Notes under the pieces: model-generated
The model's database searches: none
The model's input: the letters and a program-made list of their open reading frames with translations, nothing else
Told to the model about the DNA's origin: nothing
Assembly: GCF_000972845.2 (NCBI RefSeq)
Contig: NC_040018.1
Location: 18,683,868 to 18,747,867, forward strand
Direction of reading: 5' to 3'
Source of the DNA: Larimichthys crocea
Lineage: Eukaryota; Chordata; Actinopteri; Sciaenidae
Length of the DNA: 64,000 nt
Made by a program: the position numbers and the translations under genes
Shown here: piece after piece, positions 12,927-24,280 of the stretch
Position numbering within the stretch: the stretch's first letter is position 1
Layout: each line of letters starts with the position of its first letter

Positions 12927-15323
12927 ATGTTGAAAACAACGGTTGTCTGGAAGGTAGTGAAATACTTAGGATGTTGTGTAAATGACTTCTGGTAAAAACA
13001 TGGCTAGATTATGCAAATACACCAGTATGATATCTTAACGCAACATGAGAACCAGTGTTGGAATTTTCATGTACCGTATCCAGTTGGGCTCCTGTTTCCA
13101 GTGGTTGTCACCGGAAACTATATTACAGGTATTACATAACAAAAGATGTCCAAAGTTGTTTTCAGACTTTTAGTAGAGCAGTACTTGCTGCTACACCAAC
13201 CAAAACTTAGTGTGGGCCTATCTCGAAAGGATACTTATACAGGGCAGCCATTGCAGGAGCTTTTTACTGGGATTATCAGGGGTTGATAGAGGTTATTCAA
13301 GAGTTTTCTAATGTGCTTGCTCAGGCATATTTGCACTTTGAGGAAAACATCTTTATTCCTTTCCCCTTTGACTACCATCTCACCCAAAGTATAGTAGTAC
13401 CAGGCAGGCTCCATTTCTGCCTTTATTCCATATGATGAAAATGCACAAGCAAGAGAGACAGTCTCCTATAAAGATACATAGTGGGCATTTACTGCTAATC
13501 CTGATATCTGGATTATAGCGTTTGTAGATCATGTTATAGCATCATTTGTCAGCCATCCTATACCAATTCGTCTCATGTGGTGTTTTCCTCATTTCAACCT
13601 TTTGAGCCTGGGGACGTTTTTGCTTATGTCGCACTTTAATTCCAGGCTTTTGGTATTATACTTACTATAAATACTATACTATATACTATAAATTATTTAG
13701 TGGAGAAAAAAAAAAGCAACTCAATGCAACAATCACGTATATGAAAATGTCACTTATATTTTGGTGTAATACTCTAAACGAATGCATATCATAATAACAC
13801 TTATACCCCATTATGTTTAGTCCTAATTTATGATCACACTCTTGTCATTGCCCTGCAATAAACAATCAAGTTATAATGACCGAGACTGTAAAAAAATGGA
13901 TGGTTCATCTTGTTTGTTTCTCATCTTAGACAAAATGGAAAATTGTTCTTCAGGCAAAGCCAACTAAACAAGACCTGAACAACAACCTCATAAACAAAAC
14001 AAATGTCAAAACAATATTCACATCTGGGCTCCTCCCTATCGTGTTACTCTTCTCTGTGTAATAGTAAACCTCAGAGAGCCTCTGTACAGGAAATCACATT
14101 CAGTTTTCCATGATGTGTTCGCTCTGGAGTATCAGACCACAGCACGTCTGACTCATCCTAACACTTGAATCTAACAGACCAGCTTATCAGAATACTTATT
14201 ATAGAATGCAGGCAGACAGATATCACAGCCAATTCTACAATGTAATCCTGCGATTCTGATTCAATGCGTCAGCAGTTCCATGTAAAGATGAGAAGAAGGG
14301 ATTGAACAGATATAAAATCCCAAGTCTGTCATGCCCAGACTGTGTCTTATGGACTTTGGATGTGTTTCTATATTTGTGGGGTTCAGATCAATGTACTGAG
14401 GATATTAAAGTGTAACCATATCTGTAAAAAGATAATGAATATAATATTTAAAATGTATTCCTGTATGATACATCCATGAAAATTCAATTCATATAACTAT
14501 GAAACAGAACGATCAAAATTGAATCTTTCGTTTTCACAACTGTAATTCTGACATGAGAGACAATGAGATGATTACTGCATTGTCAGTAATTGAATACTTA
14601 GAAAAATGAGTGCTTGCCATAGAGGTGAAAGGTTGCCATGGAAACATATTCAAAGGGAAGAAGATCTGTTTGCCAGATCTTAACAAAAAACTCTGACTCA
14701 GGCAACAAATTTATTAGTCAGACGTTACTGGCTACCAGCAGATGAAATATATTGAAACAGTGCAACACAAATGGAGCAGAGACACATAAGGTAAATTGAA
14801 ATGAATCTTATCATGAGATATAGATGTTAGTGGATTAGTTAACACAATGAAATATGACAGATGCATGATGTTTCAATGAAATGGATATGAGTAAAATGAA
14901 GATTCTTTTGCTCAAACTAAGAATAAATGGAAATGAGAAATAAATCCCCATGCCACAGCAGATGTCATCTTATGTAAAGCAAACAAAACCCTTTCCCTGA
15001 GTTCCTCGGGCATCTCTGCGCTTCAGTCCATTAGCGTTACACTGCAGTTCAACGGATCATTAAACCATCCGCTTCAATAATGCAAAAAAGAGCAAACCAA
15101 GCAAACACTGCACAGTCTATCTGCCTCTCAACTCTCAACACAGCAAGGAGTCAACAAGGTAAACAACCCATTATCCATCCAACAGTGCGCAAAGACTGGC
15201 ATCATAAACTGCGTGCAGGCAGGGTGTGTCTAATTAGTGCAGGACATGAAGAAATTAATATGTGGACCATTATGCACACATCGGCCAGATGTTAACCACT
15301 TTGTCTGAATGTGTAAACATATT
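12927..15323. other. Non-coding remainder of repeat copy 1
   Basis: No gene recognised. It contains AT-rich spots such as a TATACTATAAA cluster near 13660-13700. Its counterpart is 19069-21510, with scattered single-base indels between them. Confidence 0.55.
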
Positions 15324-15476
15324 TTACCCAAGCAGGTGAAAGTGATGGGTGTCACCCAAAAAGAGTGTGTAACAGTCCACTTTGCTCTGCAGGACTATTT
15401 TGAATCGTTTTTGACAATTGTCAGTCATCGAGTCACTCGTCCTCCGGAAATGTAGCTGACAATCATATGCGGGATC

Positions 15477-15701
15477 ACACGGCACGCTTTCATACCAAAG
15501 CCATTTCATACCACTTAGGTCTGGTACTACTGCTATCCCTAGTTTTGTCATCAAATCTCTCCCTAGGAGGTTAACGGGGCACAGTTGTGAAAGTGCCACT
15601 GAGGCCAGTATGCTTCTCTTTGTTTTAGGATCACTTACTCTACCACCGAGCCACGGTCGCCCATGGATGCATAATAAAGCTTTCATATATGCAAGGAGCA
15701 C
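15477..15701 (-). pseudogene. Retroviral-like pol (protease-end) fragment
   Basis: In the spacer between the two repeat copies, the minus strand encodes about 75 residues that resemble the end of the aspartic protease region in fish endogenous retrovirus pol, with the CPVNLLGRDLMTKLGI signature following a stretch rich in small hydrophobic residues. There are no flanking LTRs, and no reverse transcriptase or other domain is seen. The fragment is cut off on its 3' side by the end of repeat copy 1. It is an inactive relic. Confidence 0.45.
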
Positions 15702-16589
15702 CAGTGAGCTTGTCTATTGTCTAATTCCATTAATTTTCATTGTGTGCAATCAGTGCAGCTCTGTCCCAACCCCACAGAAATACCAATCAATTCTTCATGT
15801 TACACTGCCACCATGGTAACTGGATTAATCAGTGCAGTTACTATGGGATGTCAAGATGATAAATGCCGCTCGTGCGCCCTCACGTAGATTGCTGCCTGGG
15901 ATCAGTCTGTCCGCCCACATTGCCCATAGCTAAGACCGGCCCTGGTGTCTGGATGGTGACAGAAGAAAACGTGGATGAAGAGCAGGTGAAAATGGAGGCT
16001 GCGCTGCGTTGTCGCTGCTGTTGATGCACCGCTGGAGACGAAGTGAATGTCTGGCGGCAGGTTTTCTACCAGCAGGCAGCCCAACCCCCCTAATCCAAAC
16101 AGCACCTGCCTTACAGCGCTGCTCCACACAGACTGGAGCTGCCACTGGGTGTGTGTGTGTGTGTGTGTGTTCCTTTTGGGAGTCTCGTTTGTTTGGCCAA
16201 AGTGTAAGTCGAATTAATGATGGCTTTCATTGCTGCTTGTCAATTCTAAACCCGAGCGGATGGGAAGCATATCCAACGCATTTATAACTGAATAAAACTT
16301 AAAATGATTTAGATCACTTTAAATATTGTGACACTGTTAGTTCATATTTTCGCGTTTGAAAATGTAATTAGAATAGTTTGATGTTGTGTGTGGTGATTGA
16401 TGTGAAATTATTAGGTTCATGATGTGATTTGTGCGTGTCACATCGCAACAGAAGGGAAAGAATCCTGTGATAATATTTCAGATGTACAATATTTTTCACA
16501 GTACTTAAAGGCAGCATTAATCGTGCCATTCAAATTGGTTTATTTTGGTCCAACAGCTCCATCTGGTGGTTCAACGACTGTTATAATCA
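15702..16589. other. Spacer sequence between repeat copies, no recognised gene
   Basis: It contains a moderately CpG-containing block at about 15850-16140 with overlapping short frames on both strands, and a (GT)n tract at 16149-16170. None of the frames looks like a known protein. Confidence 0.5.
16149..16170. repeat. (GT)n microsatellite
   Basis: Eleven GT units. Confidence 0.95.
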
Positions 16590-16850
16590 GTCATATAAAG
16601 TCATATGAAACCTCTATGACCACCTGTATAATATTGTGGGACCCTCTTTTGCCACCAAAACAGCCCTGACCTGTTGAACAGGTCTAGTGGAGTCAACCAC
16701 TAGAAGGTGTGCTGTGTTAATCTGACATGTATAAGTCCTGTAAGAGGTGAGGTGGGGCCTTCATGGATCGGATTTGTTTGTCTAGCACATCCCACAGATG
16801 ATCAATTGGAATGAGATCCAAGGAGTTTAAAGGCCAAGTAAACACATAAA
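16590..16850 (-). pseudogene. Tc1/mariner-like transposase C-terminal fragment
   Basis: On the minus strand the sequence reads WPLNSLDLIPIDHLWDVLDK followed by IRSMKAPPHLLQDL, then, after stops and a frame change, STRPVQQVRAVLVAKEGPT. This is the conserved C-terminal end of Tc1-like transposases (WPxxSPDLNPIEHLWD, catalytic-domain tail). Premature stops and the missing N-terminal part show it is dead. It ends just before repeat copy 2. Confidence 0.85.
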
Positions 16851-16874
16851 TAAATATAAATCCAAGAGTAATAT

Positions 16875-18323
16875 CAGCCTAATAGCATTTCTGCCTAACA
16901 AATTTTTTTGCCAAATTGAGATATTGGCCTAACTTTACTCTCCTATCACTGCTGCACCACCCTGTGTAATCACCAATGTCCTCAGCCAATCAGAAAGCTT
17001 GTAAAATTCAAAAAACACTATCTGCCTTAGTCATCTAGTTGACTTGGGCATTTTTGATGCATATAAAAATGTGCCCAAGTCATCTCAAATTGACTTGAGC
17101 AGTTTTTGTGCTACACAACAATGGTCTCCCCCATGAAGAACAACGCTCGTCTTAGCATAAGTGAAGCATTAACTCTCATCTTTGATCAATGAGGTAAGCT
17201 AATTCATGTTTCTCAAACTTTCTATACACTGCATCAGTTACATTTTGTTTGGTAAAATAATGCTAGCTATAAATATATGAACAACATTCTTGATTTGAGT
17301 AGATATACTGTAGACTGTTAAAAAATTCAACACTGCTGTTGAGTGTTTAATAGTTTTATATTTAGCATTTATTTTAGCTCTGTACTCTGTGTTCATACCA
17401 CGGAAAGCATGTGTTGGTGCAGATGCACAACTTTACTTGCTTCAACCTGGGTAACACAGATGGCTATTGTTACCCCTGGGAGGAGCATGAGGGCTCCCTC
17501 GGCAGCGAGTTTCTGCCCATCTGCAATTCAAACACTTTGAGTCAGTCTTAGAGGCCAACCCAAATATTAAAAAGAGTCATAGTCTGGAGTGATGACTGCA
17601 GCTATCAGAATCGGTGTTGCACCATGCCTTGATCTGGCCATGAAGCATGATATCACTATTTAACTAAAATTTCTGGTTGCAGGGCACACACAAATGGAGT
17701 GTGACTCCATGCATAGCTGCATTGAACGCTGTATCAGGAAAGACATTTACACACCACGTGATTACATTGTCATTTTTTAAAATGCACGTCTGAACCCATC
17801 CCCATACAAGGTCACCCAGTTGTACCACAACGACTTCATGAAGTTATCTGGGGCCTACATCACAAACATCAGGTAGAAACCAGGTAGACCAGGTAGAAAA
17901 CCAGGTGACCCCAATGTCCATGAAGCTGGTACTACCAAGAGTGGTCCATGACTACTATAACAACCTGCCTCACCAAGGCAAATAAAACAACCTAGGTTAG
18001 ACAAGTGAAACATCTTAGTTAAAGTTAGGCCTTAACATTGTTTAAGATAAAAGTTAAATGACCAGGTTATGTTAAGGCATGTAAAACAACTTTGGAAACA
18101 TGTTTGATGGTTTAACTTTTTTATAAAAACTGCCTAAGTCAGTTTTATATGTTATGCAAAAGTTATTGTGTCTATTTTTTTATTTCAAACTTGTTCACAC
18201 ATCTGGTGGGAGTCACCATTAACATATAAATAAAAAGTTCTTACAACTTGCTGAAAAAAAGGTGGTTTTTCTTCTTTACCAAAAACCTGAAAAAATGAGT
18301 TAGGCAGATATGCTATTAGGCTG
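16875..18323 (+). mobile_element. DNA transposon with terminal inverted repeats and decayed transposase (in repeat copy 2)
   Basis: This is the same element as in copy 1, 1449 bp here. Its left terminus CAGCCTAATAGCAT and right terminus ATGCTATTAGGCTG are complementary. The first exon (ATG at 17121) carries a stop just before the GGTAAGC donor, where copy 1 has an open codon. Flanks are AATAT on the left and ACGAT on the right, so no target duplication is evident. The coding remnant is broken by stops and frameshifts throughout. Confidence 0.75.
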
Positions 18324-18384
18324 ACGATTTGATCCTTGGGTGGTGTGCAATAGGTGAAGAAATGGATGTTTCAGCTTACTGACT

Positions 18385-18651
18385 TCATCCATTCATCCAA
18401 TTTATGTAACTGCTTAACCATAACAGGGTTAAGAGGCTGGATCAACTGATTCTTGGCGAAAGGCAAGGGCTGCATGAAGAGGTTACTACCTTATTACGGA
18501 GCTGAAATTTAGGGTCATCAATTAACTCATTAACTGAATGCTCTAGGACTGTGGTAGGAAGCTGGGAAAGCCAGGGAACCCATGCAAACTCTATACACAC
18601 AGGTCCCAGCCTTCGAACAAGGAACCTTCTTGCTGTGAAGCAACAGTGCTA
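18385..18651 (-). mobile_element. LINE-type 3' tail fragment (in repeat copy 2)
   Basis: Counterpart of the fragment at 12209. It ends early after CAACAGTGCT, lacking the final 40-50 bases (CACTGCACCACTGTTCTGCC and beyond) present in copy 1. This is the largest structural difference between the two copies. Confidence 0.5.
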
Positions 18652-18877
18652 TTTACAAAATACTATTTCTGGCCATTTCCCAAAAGTATACAATAGCTAA
18701 TTCTTTATTTTACATTTCACATGGACTAATTCTTCTTACAAGGATGCCACTGATGACAGGACACTTGGGTAATTCATCAGTGAACATCAAGTTTGAATGT
18801 ATTTTTGTGTGTATTGTTTGGTTGGGGTTACCAAATTCACATAATTCATCAAGTCAAGTCTCTGCAAGGTGATTTTA

Positions 18878-19052
18878 TTTTATTTATTTTTTTAGATTTT
18901 TTTTGGCCTTTTTGGGCTTTATTTGAAGATTGACAGGAATGTGGGGAGAGAGATGGGGAATGACATGCGGGAAAGCTGACTTCACTGCCATGGCAAGGAC
19001 TGAGCCTTTGTACATGGGGTGGATGCTCTACCGACTGAGCTAAACGACATCC
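18878..19052 (-). mobile_element. tRNA-derived SINE with 16-bp target duplication (repeat copy 2)
   Basis: The same insertion as at 12738, with the same flanks (18862-18877 and 19053-19068). The tRNA-like head is better preserved here: TAGCTCAGTCGGTAGAGCA is a good pol III A box. Sharing one insertion site proves that the 4.79-kb unit was copied after the SINE landed. Confidence 0.85.
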
Positions 19053-19068
19053 CTGCAAGGTGATTTTA

Positions 19069-21510
19069 ATGTTGAAAACAACGGTTGTCTGGAAGGTAGT
19101 GAAATACTTAGGATGTTGTGTAAATGACTTCTGGTAAAAACATGGCTAGATTATGCAAATACACCAGTATGATATCTTAACGCAACATGAGAACCAGTGT
19201 TGGAATTTCTCTTGTACAATGTATCCAGTATGGGCTCCTGTTTCCAGTGGTTGTCACCGGAAACTATATTACAGGTATTACATAACAAAAGATGTCCAAA
19301 GTTGTTTTCAGACTTTTAGTAGAAGCAGTACTTGCTGACTACACCAACCAAAACTTAGTGTGGGCCTTATCTCGAAAGGATACTTTATACAGGGCAGCCA
19401 TTGCAGGAGCTTTTTACTGGGATTATCAAGTGGGTTGATAGAGGTTATTCAAGAGTTTTCTAATGTGCTTGCTCAGGGCATTATTGCACTTTGAGGAAAA
19501 ACATCTTTATTCCTTTCCCCTTTGACTACCATCTCACCCAAAGTATAGTAAGTACCAGCAGGCTCCATTTCCTGCCATTTCCATATGATGAAAATGCACA
19601 AGCAAGAGATGACAGTCTCCATTAAAAGATACATTAGTGGGCATTATACTGCTAATCCTGATATCTGGATTATAGCGTTTGTAGATCATGTTATAGCATC
19701 ATTTGTCAGCCATCCTATACCAATTTCTGTTTCATGTGGTGTTTTCCTCATTTCAACCTTTTGAGCCTGGGGACGTTTTTGCTTATGTCGCATTTTAATT
19801 CCAGGCTTTTGGTATTATACTTACTATAAATACTATACTATATACTATAAATATATTTAGTGGAGAAAAAAAAAAGCAACTCACATGCAACAATCACGAT
19901 ATTGAAAATGTCCACTTATATTTTGGTGTATATACTCTAAACTAATGCATTATCATAATAACACTTATACCCCATTATTGTTTAGTCCTAATTATATGAT
20001 CACAGCTCTTGATCATTGCCCTGCTAATACACATCAAGTTATAAACTGACCGAGACTGTAAAGAAATGGATGGTTCATCTTGTTTTGTTTTCTCATCTTA
20101 GACAAAATGGAAATATTGTTCTTTCAGGCAAAGCCAACTAAACAAGACCTGAACAACAACCTCATAAACAAAACAAATGTCAAAAACAATATTCACATCT
20201 GGAGCTCCTCCCTATCGTGTTACTCTTCTCTGTGTAATAGTAAACCTCAGAGAGCCTCTGTACAGGAAATCACATTCAGTTTTCCATGATGTGTTCGCTC
20301 TGAGAGTATCAGACCACAGCACGTCTGACTCATCCTAACACTTGAATCTAACAGACCAGCTTATCAGAAATCTTATTATAGGAATGCAGGCAGACAGATA
20401 TCACAGCCAATTCTACAATGTAATCCTGCGATTCTGATTCAATGCTGTCAGCAGTTCCATGTAAAGATGATGAAGAAGGGATTGAACAGATATAAAATCC
20501 CAAGTCTGTCATGCCCAGAACTTTGTCTTATGGACTTTGGATGTGTTTCTATATTTGTGGGTTCAGGATCAATGTAACTGAGGATATTAAAGTGTACCAT
20601 ATCTGTAAAAAGATAATGAATATAATATTTAAAATGTATTCCTGTATGATACATCCATGAAATTCAATTCATATAACTATGAAACAGAACAGATCAAAAT
20701 TGAATCTTTCTTTTCACAACTGTAATTCTGACATGAGAGACAATGAGATGATTTACTGCATTGTCAGTAATTGAATACTTAGAAAAATGAGTGCTTGCCA
20801 AGAGGTGAAAGGTTGCCATGGAAACATATTCAAAGGAAAGAAGATCTGTTTGCCAGGATCTTAACAAAACATCTGACTCAGGCAACAAATTTATTAGTCA
20901 GACGTTACTGGCATACCAGCAGATGAAATATATTGAACAGTGCAACACAAATGGAGCAGAGACACATAAGGTAAATTTAAATGAATTTTATCATGAGATA
21001 TAGATGTTAGTGATTAGTTAACACAATGAAATATGACAGATGCATGATGTTTCAATGAATGGATATGAGTAAAAATGAAGATTCTTTTGCTCAAACTAAG
21101 AATAAATGGAAATGAGAAATAAATCCCCATGCCACAGCAGATGTCATCTTATGTAAAGCAAACAACAACCCCTTTCCCTGAGTTCCTCGGGCATCCTCTG
21201 CGCTTCAGTCCATTAGCGTTACACTGCAGTCAACGGATCATTAAACCCCATCCGCTTCAATAATGCAAAAAGAGCAAACCAAGCAAACACTGCACAGTCT
21301 TATCTGCCTCTCACCTCTCAACACAGCAGGAGTCAACAAGGTAAACAACCCATTATCCATCCAACAGTGCGCAAAGACTGGCATCATAAACTGCGTGCAG
21401 GCATGTGTGTGTCTAATTTAGTGCAGGACATGAAGAAATTAATATGTGGACCACTTATGCACACATCTGGCACAGATGTTAACCACTTTGTCTGTAATGT
21501 GTAAACATAT
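19069..21510. other. Non-coding remainder of repeat copy 2
   Basis: Counterpart of 12927-15323, running into the rgs9bp upstream side. Short reading frames only; no recognised gene. Confidence 0.55.
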
Positions 21511-21665
21511 CTTTACCAAGCAGGTGAAGTGATGGGTGTCACCAAAAAGAGTGTGTACAGTACACCTTTGCTCTTGCAGGACTATTTTGAATCGTTTTTG
21601 AATATCTTGTCAGTCATCAGAGTCACTCGTCTCCGGAAATGTAGCTGACATCATATGCAGGGATC

Positions 21666-22567
21666 CTGATGACAAACAGACAGATAGTGGCAGACAGGTT
21701 CGAGCTTTGTGATTTGACATCCTTGCTGATGGATATCACAGCTCTGCCCACATCAGGAACAGAGCAGCCAATGACATGATGCATTCGGACCAGACGCCTA
21801 CGCGTGCAAACCAATGGGATCGGTGCTGCTTTGTTTCCCTGCCTGCATGGCTCTGTTTAGTGCGCACATGTGACCACGGAATGCGTTTACTGATACTTAA
21901 CCATCATCGATTGGGTACAGAAGTGGACCCCTCTCCTCCTTACAGATAAACAAAGCAAAAAAAAAAACACCAATAGCCAATCTGGCTCTCTGTTATGGAC
22001 GCTCTGACGCCTTTCTCTCTTTTAATTCTCTCAAAGATCTCCATCCTCTCAGTCGCGCGTCATCTTTGAACATCAACGAGCTTATTTTAAGCTGCTGACG
22101 GGGGGAGAAAAAAAAAAAAAAAAGCACCGTGCGCTCTCACTCTCTCCTCTCCACACAAACAGCAGCTAGGCGGATGACACCTGTAGCTGAATCTGGATCT
22201 CAATCTCAGGGAGAAAGGAGGGAGGTTGGATTGTTTCACATCCATTCAGCGTCTGCGCCCTGCACCGGCGCTGTCTGATCTCGAGTGGGGAAGCGCAAAG
22301 GTAGCCTAAAGCCGTTTACGGACACATTAATTTCTAAGCCGCTCTCTGGGTCTGCTTGCAGACAGGAAGGAGCATGGATAGAGAGGAATTTGCTCTGACT
22401 AGTGCGGTGAGGGGATTTGTAGAGCTGGGGGTGTGCTTCTGTGGAAACTAAACTAAGGACAGCGGCTGAAGCACCATTACTAACAGCTCGCCATTTCTCT
22501 CCAAGCTTCTTTTCATTATTATTTCATATTTTTTTGGACGAGGAGATAGATTTTTTTCCAAGCAGTC
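21666..22567 (+). promoter_or_regulatory. rgs9bp upstream region / probable promoter and 5' UTR
   Basis: This unique sequence lies between the end of the second 4.79-kb repeat copy and the rgs9bp start. CpG content rises from about 22030 onward (for example around 22050-22100 and 22240-22330), unlike the AT-rich DNA to the left. It contains a 15-base A run near 22111-22125. No clear TATA box or transcription start could be fixed by eye, so the role is inferred from position. Confidence 0.4.
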
Positions 22568-23311
22568 ATGGGGAAAGATGAGTGCAAAACAATGCTGGAC
22601 GCTTTGAACAAAGTCACCGCTTGCTACAGGCATTTGGTCATAGCCCTGGGAAGCACCTCGGACTCGCAGAACCTGCGTGAGGAGCTGAAGAGGACCCGTA
22701 AAAAGGCCCAGGAGCTGGCCGTGGCCAACAGGACTAAACTGACCTCTCTACTCAAAGACAAGACCATCAGCAAAGAGGACCGGACCGAGTACGAACGCCT
22801 ATGGGTGCTGTTCTCAAGCAGCATGGAGCTCCTGGAGGTGGACATGAAAAGGTCCCTGGAGATAGGGCAGGATTTCCCCCTCAAGGTACCTACGAGACAC
22901 CTCATCCAGACGGGGATGACCGGCAGCACCACCACCGTGGCGGCCCGGGCAATGAGCGTGCAGAACATGAAGTACGAGTCGGACAGCAACATCGACACGG
23001 CAGACCTCCGGGACCTGCAGTCCGAGATCTCCCAGATGACCCAGATGATGGAGGAGATGGAGATGAAGGTGCAGGTGGCACCGTGGGCCGTGGAGGCAAA
23101 GCAGGAGGCGGGCGCGGAGCTCAAGTCCAACATGAGTGTTGGAAATTCCTCCGTGGGTGTTATCTCCATCTGCGAAGAGGAGCCCAAAGAAGAGGAGGGA
23201 GGAGGAGGTAACAGGGATGCTGGCTTTGCCTCCATTTGCGCCGTGCTTGTCTTCTTTGTCATCGTTACGGTCGCTGCGGTTTTGGGATATTTAGTCATCA
23301 ATATGTCCTGA
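22568..23311 (+). CDS. rgs9bp: Regulator of G-protein signaling 9-binding protein (R9AP), single-exon, intact
   Basis: This 247-aa protein belongs to the R9AP/R7BP family. R9AP anchors the RGS9-1/Gbeta5 GTPase-activating complex to photoreceptor disc membranes and so speeds shut-off of transducin after a flash. The sequence shows the family N-terminus ([15 protein letters not shown], then TACYRHLV), the conserved stretch [20 protein letters not shown] at about residues 36-55, an [21 protein letters not shown] segment near residues 80-96, and a helix around [23 protein letters not shown]. An acidic [12 protein letters not shown] linker (about residues 203-214) leads to one C-terminal membrane helix (about 220-244) with only a few residues after it, as in a tail-anchored SNARE-like protein. 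Human R9AP is 235 aa, so the length fits. There is no intron, as in other vertebrates. The start is the first ATG of the frame and aligns with the family start. Long antisense frames over this GC-rich exon are shadows. It sits next to nudt19, as on human chromosome 19. Confidence 0.95.
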   Translation: MGKDECKTMLDALNKVTACYRHLVIALGSTSDSQNLREELKRTRKKAQELAVANRTKLTSLLKDKTISKEDRTEYERLWVLFSSSMELLEVDMKRSLEIGQDFPLKVPTRHLIQTGMTGSTTTVAARAMSVQNMKYESDSNIDTADLRDLQSEISQMTQMMEEMEMKVQVAPWAVEAKQEAGAELKSNMSVGNSSVGVISICEEEPKEEEGGGGNRDAGFASICAVLVFFVIVTVAAVLGYLVINMS

Positions 23312-24280
23312 ACTGTTCAACCAGCAGCCCAATGCTGATGGACACCCTGCGCGGCTGTCTACGGGACCGCCACGGTGATTCAAAGCCAGCAGCTCCACAA
23401 AAGAGAAAGAGAGAGGGGCCATGAGGGGCTGGACAATTTCGGACACACACCGAAGTTATCTCTGATTTGTGAATGTATTTGGTGGAGTTGAGGGAGTTGC
23501 ACTAGGTAAAATGTAGAACAATAGCCTATAGGCAAGTGTGTGTGTGTCTGTGTGTGTGTGTCAATCGGAGAGAATGGACTTTACGCACAATTTGAGTTTA
23601 AGTATTTTGAGGGGCCAAGGGGTCGTGGTATTTTTGGAAGAGCAAAAAAAAAAAAAAAAAGTCCTGAAATTACGTGACAGTGTCTGGCCATCAGGATGAT
23701 GCAAGCAACACGTAATCCAAGTGGATTAGTGGAAAAGCTCAAGCGTAAATGTAGCCTACTGTTAAGTGTTCCCGTTTGATGTTCTGCTGGTTGATGCTTT
23801 CAGTTTATGAATTATCATCCAGCAGAGTCAGATGTGTTCAAGCCAAGCAGGGGAACCATCTAATCAAGAAAAGTAGGGTCCTGTTGTATGAGAACTAATA
23901 GAGCCAGTGTTTCAGTTCAACTCCTCACATCATACAGGTTGGATGTGATCAAACCTGCACTGTTCCACACTCCTGTTAGCACAGTTTTAATACATCATAT
24001 ATATATAAATATATATAAAAAAGCCGTACAACCTGATTGTACTAGGCCTGCATCTTATTTCATTCAATCACAATGTGCTTCATGAGAGCCTTGAGACCTC
24101 TAATAATACACCAGTTCACTGTAAGCCTGTTCACGTTCCTTTTCAGGGTTTTTCTTGCAAACAGTGTTGAATGTATACATTGTGAATAGAGGGGTTTGTA
24201 CATACAGACTGCTGTGTCAGATAATGTACATACATAAGTATATTTATTATAATAAAAAATTGAAACACATGTGCAGTTTG
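23312..24280 (+). other. Putative 3' UTR of rgs9bp with poly(A) signal
   Basis: After the stop codon the sequence contains a GT microsatellite (about 23538-23560), a run of A near 23646 and a canonical AATAAA at 24251-24256, followed by a T-rich stretch at about 24299-24314. This suggests a 3' UTR of roughly 950 nt. It also contains a pair of inverted homeobox-type sites, TAATCC and GGATTA, four bases apart near 23712-23727. The UTR end is inferred from the signal only. Confidence 0.5.
23538..23560. repeat. Short (GT)n tract in rgs9bp 3' UTR
   Basis: GT repeat interrupted by CT, within the putative UTR. Confidence 0.8.

Larger units (their letters stand above)
10691..15476. repeat. Direct repeat copy 1, about 4.79 kb, containing a 10-N gap
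   Basis: Nearly the same sequence recurs at 16876-21665 in the same orientation, offset about 6.19 kb. Copies differ by scattered one-base indels, mainly in homopolymers, a few substitutions, and one difference of roughly 40-50 bp near 12472/18650. The ten Ns at 10956-10965 fall where copy 2 simply reads on (AAGAA then CAACGCTCG), so the gap hides essentially nothing. This fits an assembly join or uncorrected second haplotype better than an old duplication. Confidence 0.95.
16876..21665. repeat. Direct repeat copy 2, about 4.79 kb
   Basis: This copy continues directly into the unique rgs9bp upstream region, so it is probably the true genomic locus. Its left edge coincides with the terminus of the 1.45-kb DNA transposon inside it. 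Its right edge is the shared GGATC, after which the copies diverge. Confidence 0.95.

Noticed and set aside
19021..19055. tRNA-like A box on the minus strand
   Set aside because: Not a tRNA gene: it is the head of a SINE with target-site duplications and has no tRNA fold or good B box after it.
22801..23211. 136-codon plus-strand frame inside rgs9bp
   Set aside because: Off-frame shadow of rgs9bp with Gly/Arg/Asp-rich content typical of a shifted frame.
22624..23301. 225-codon open frame antisense to rgs9bp
   Set aside because: It is the complement of a well-matched GC-rich coding exon. No independent motif or promoter supports it.
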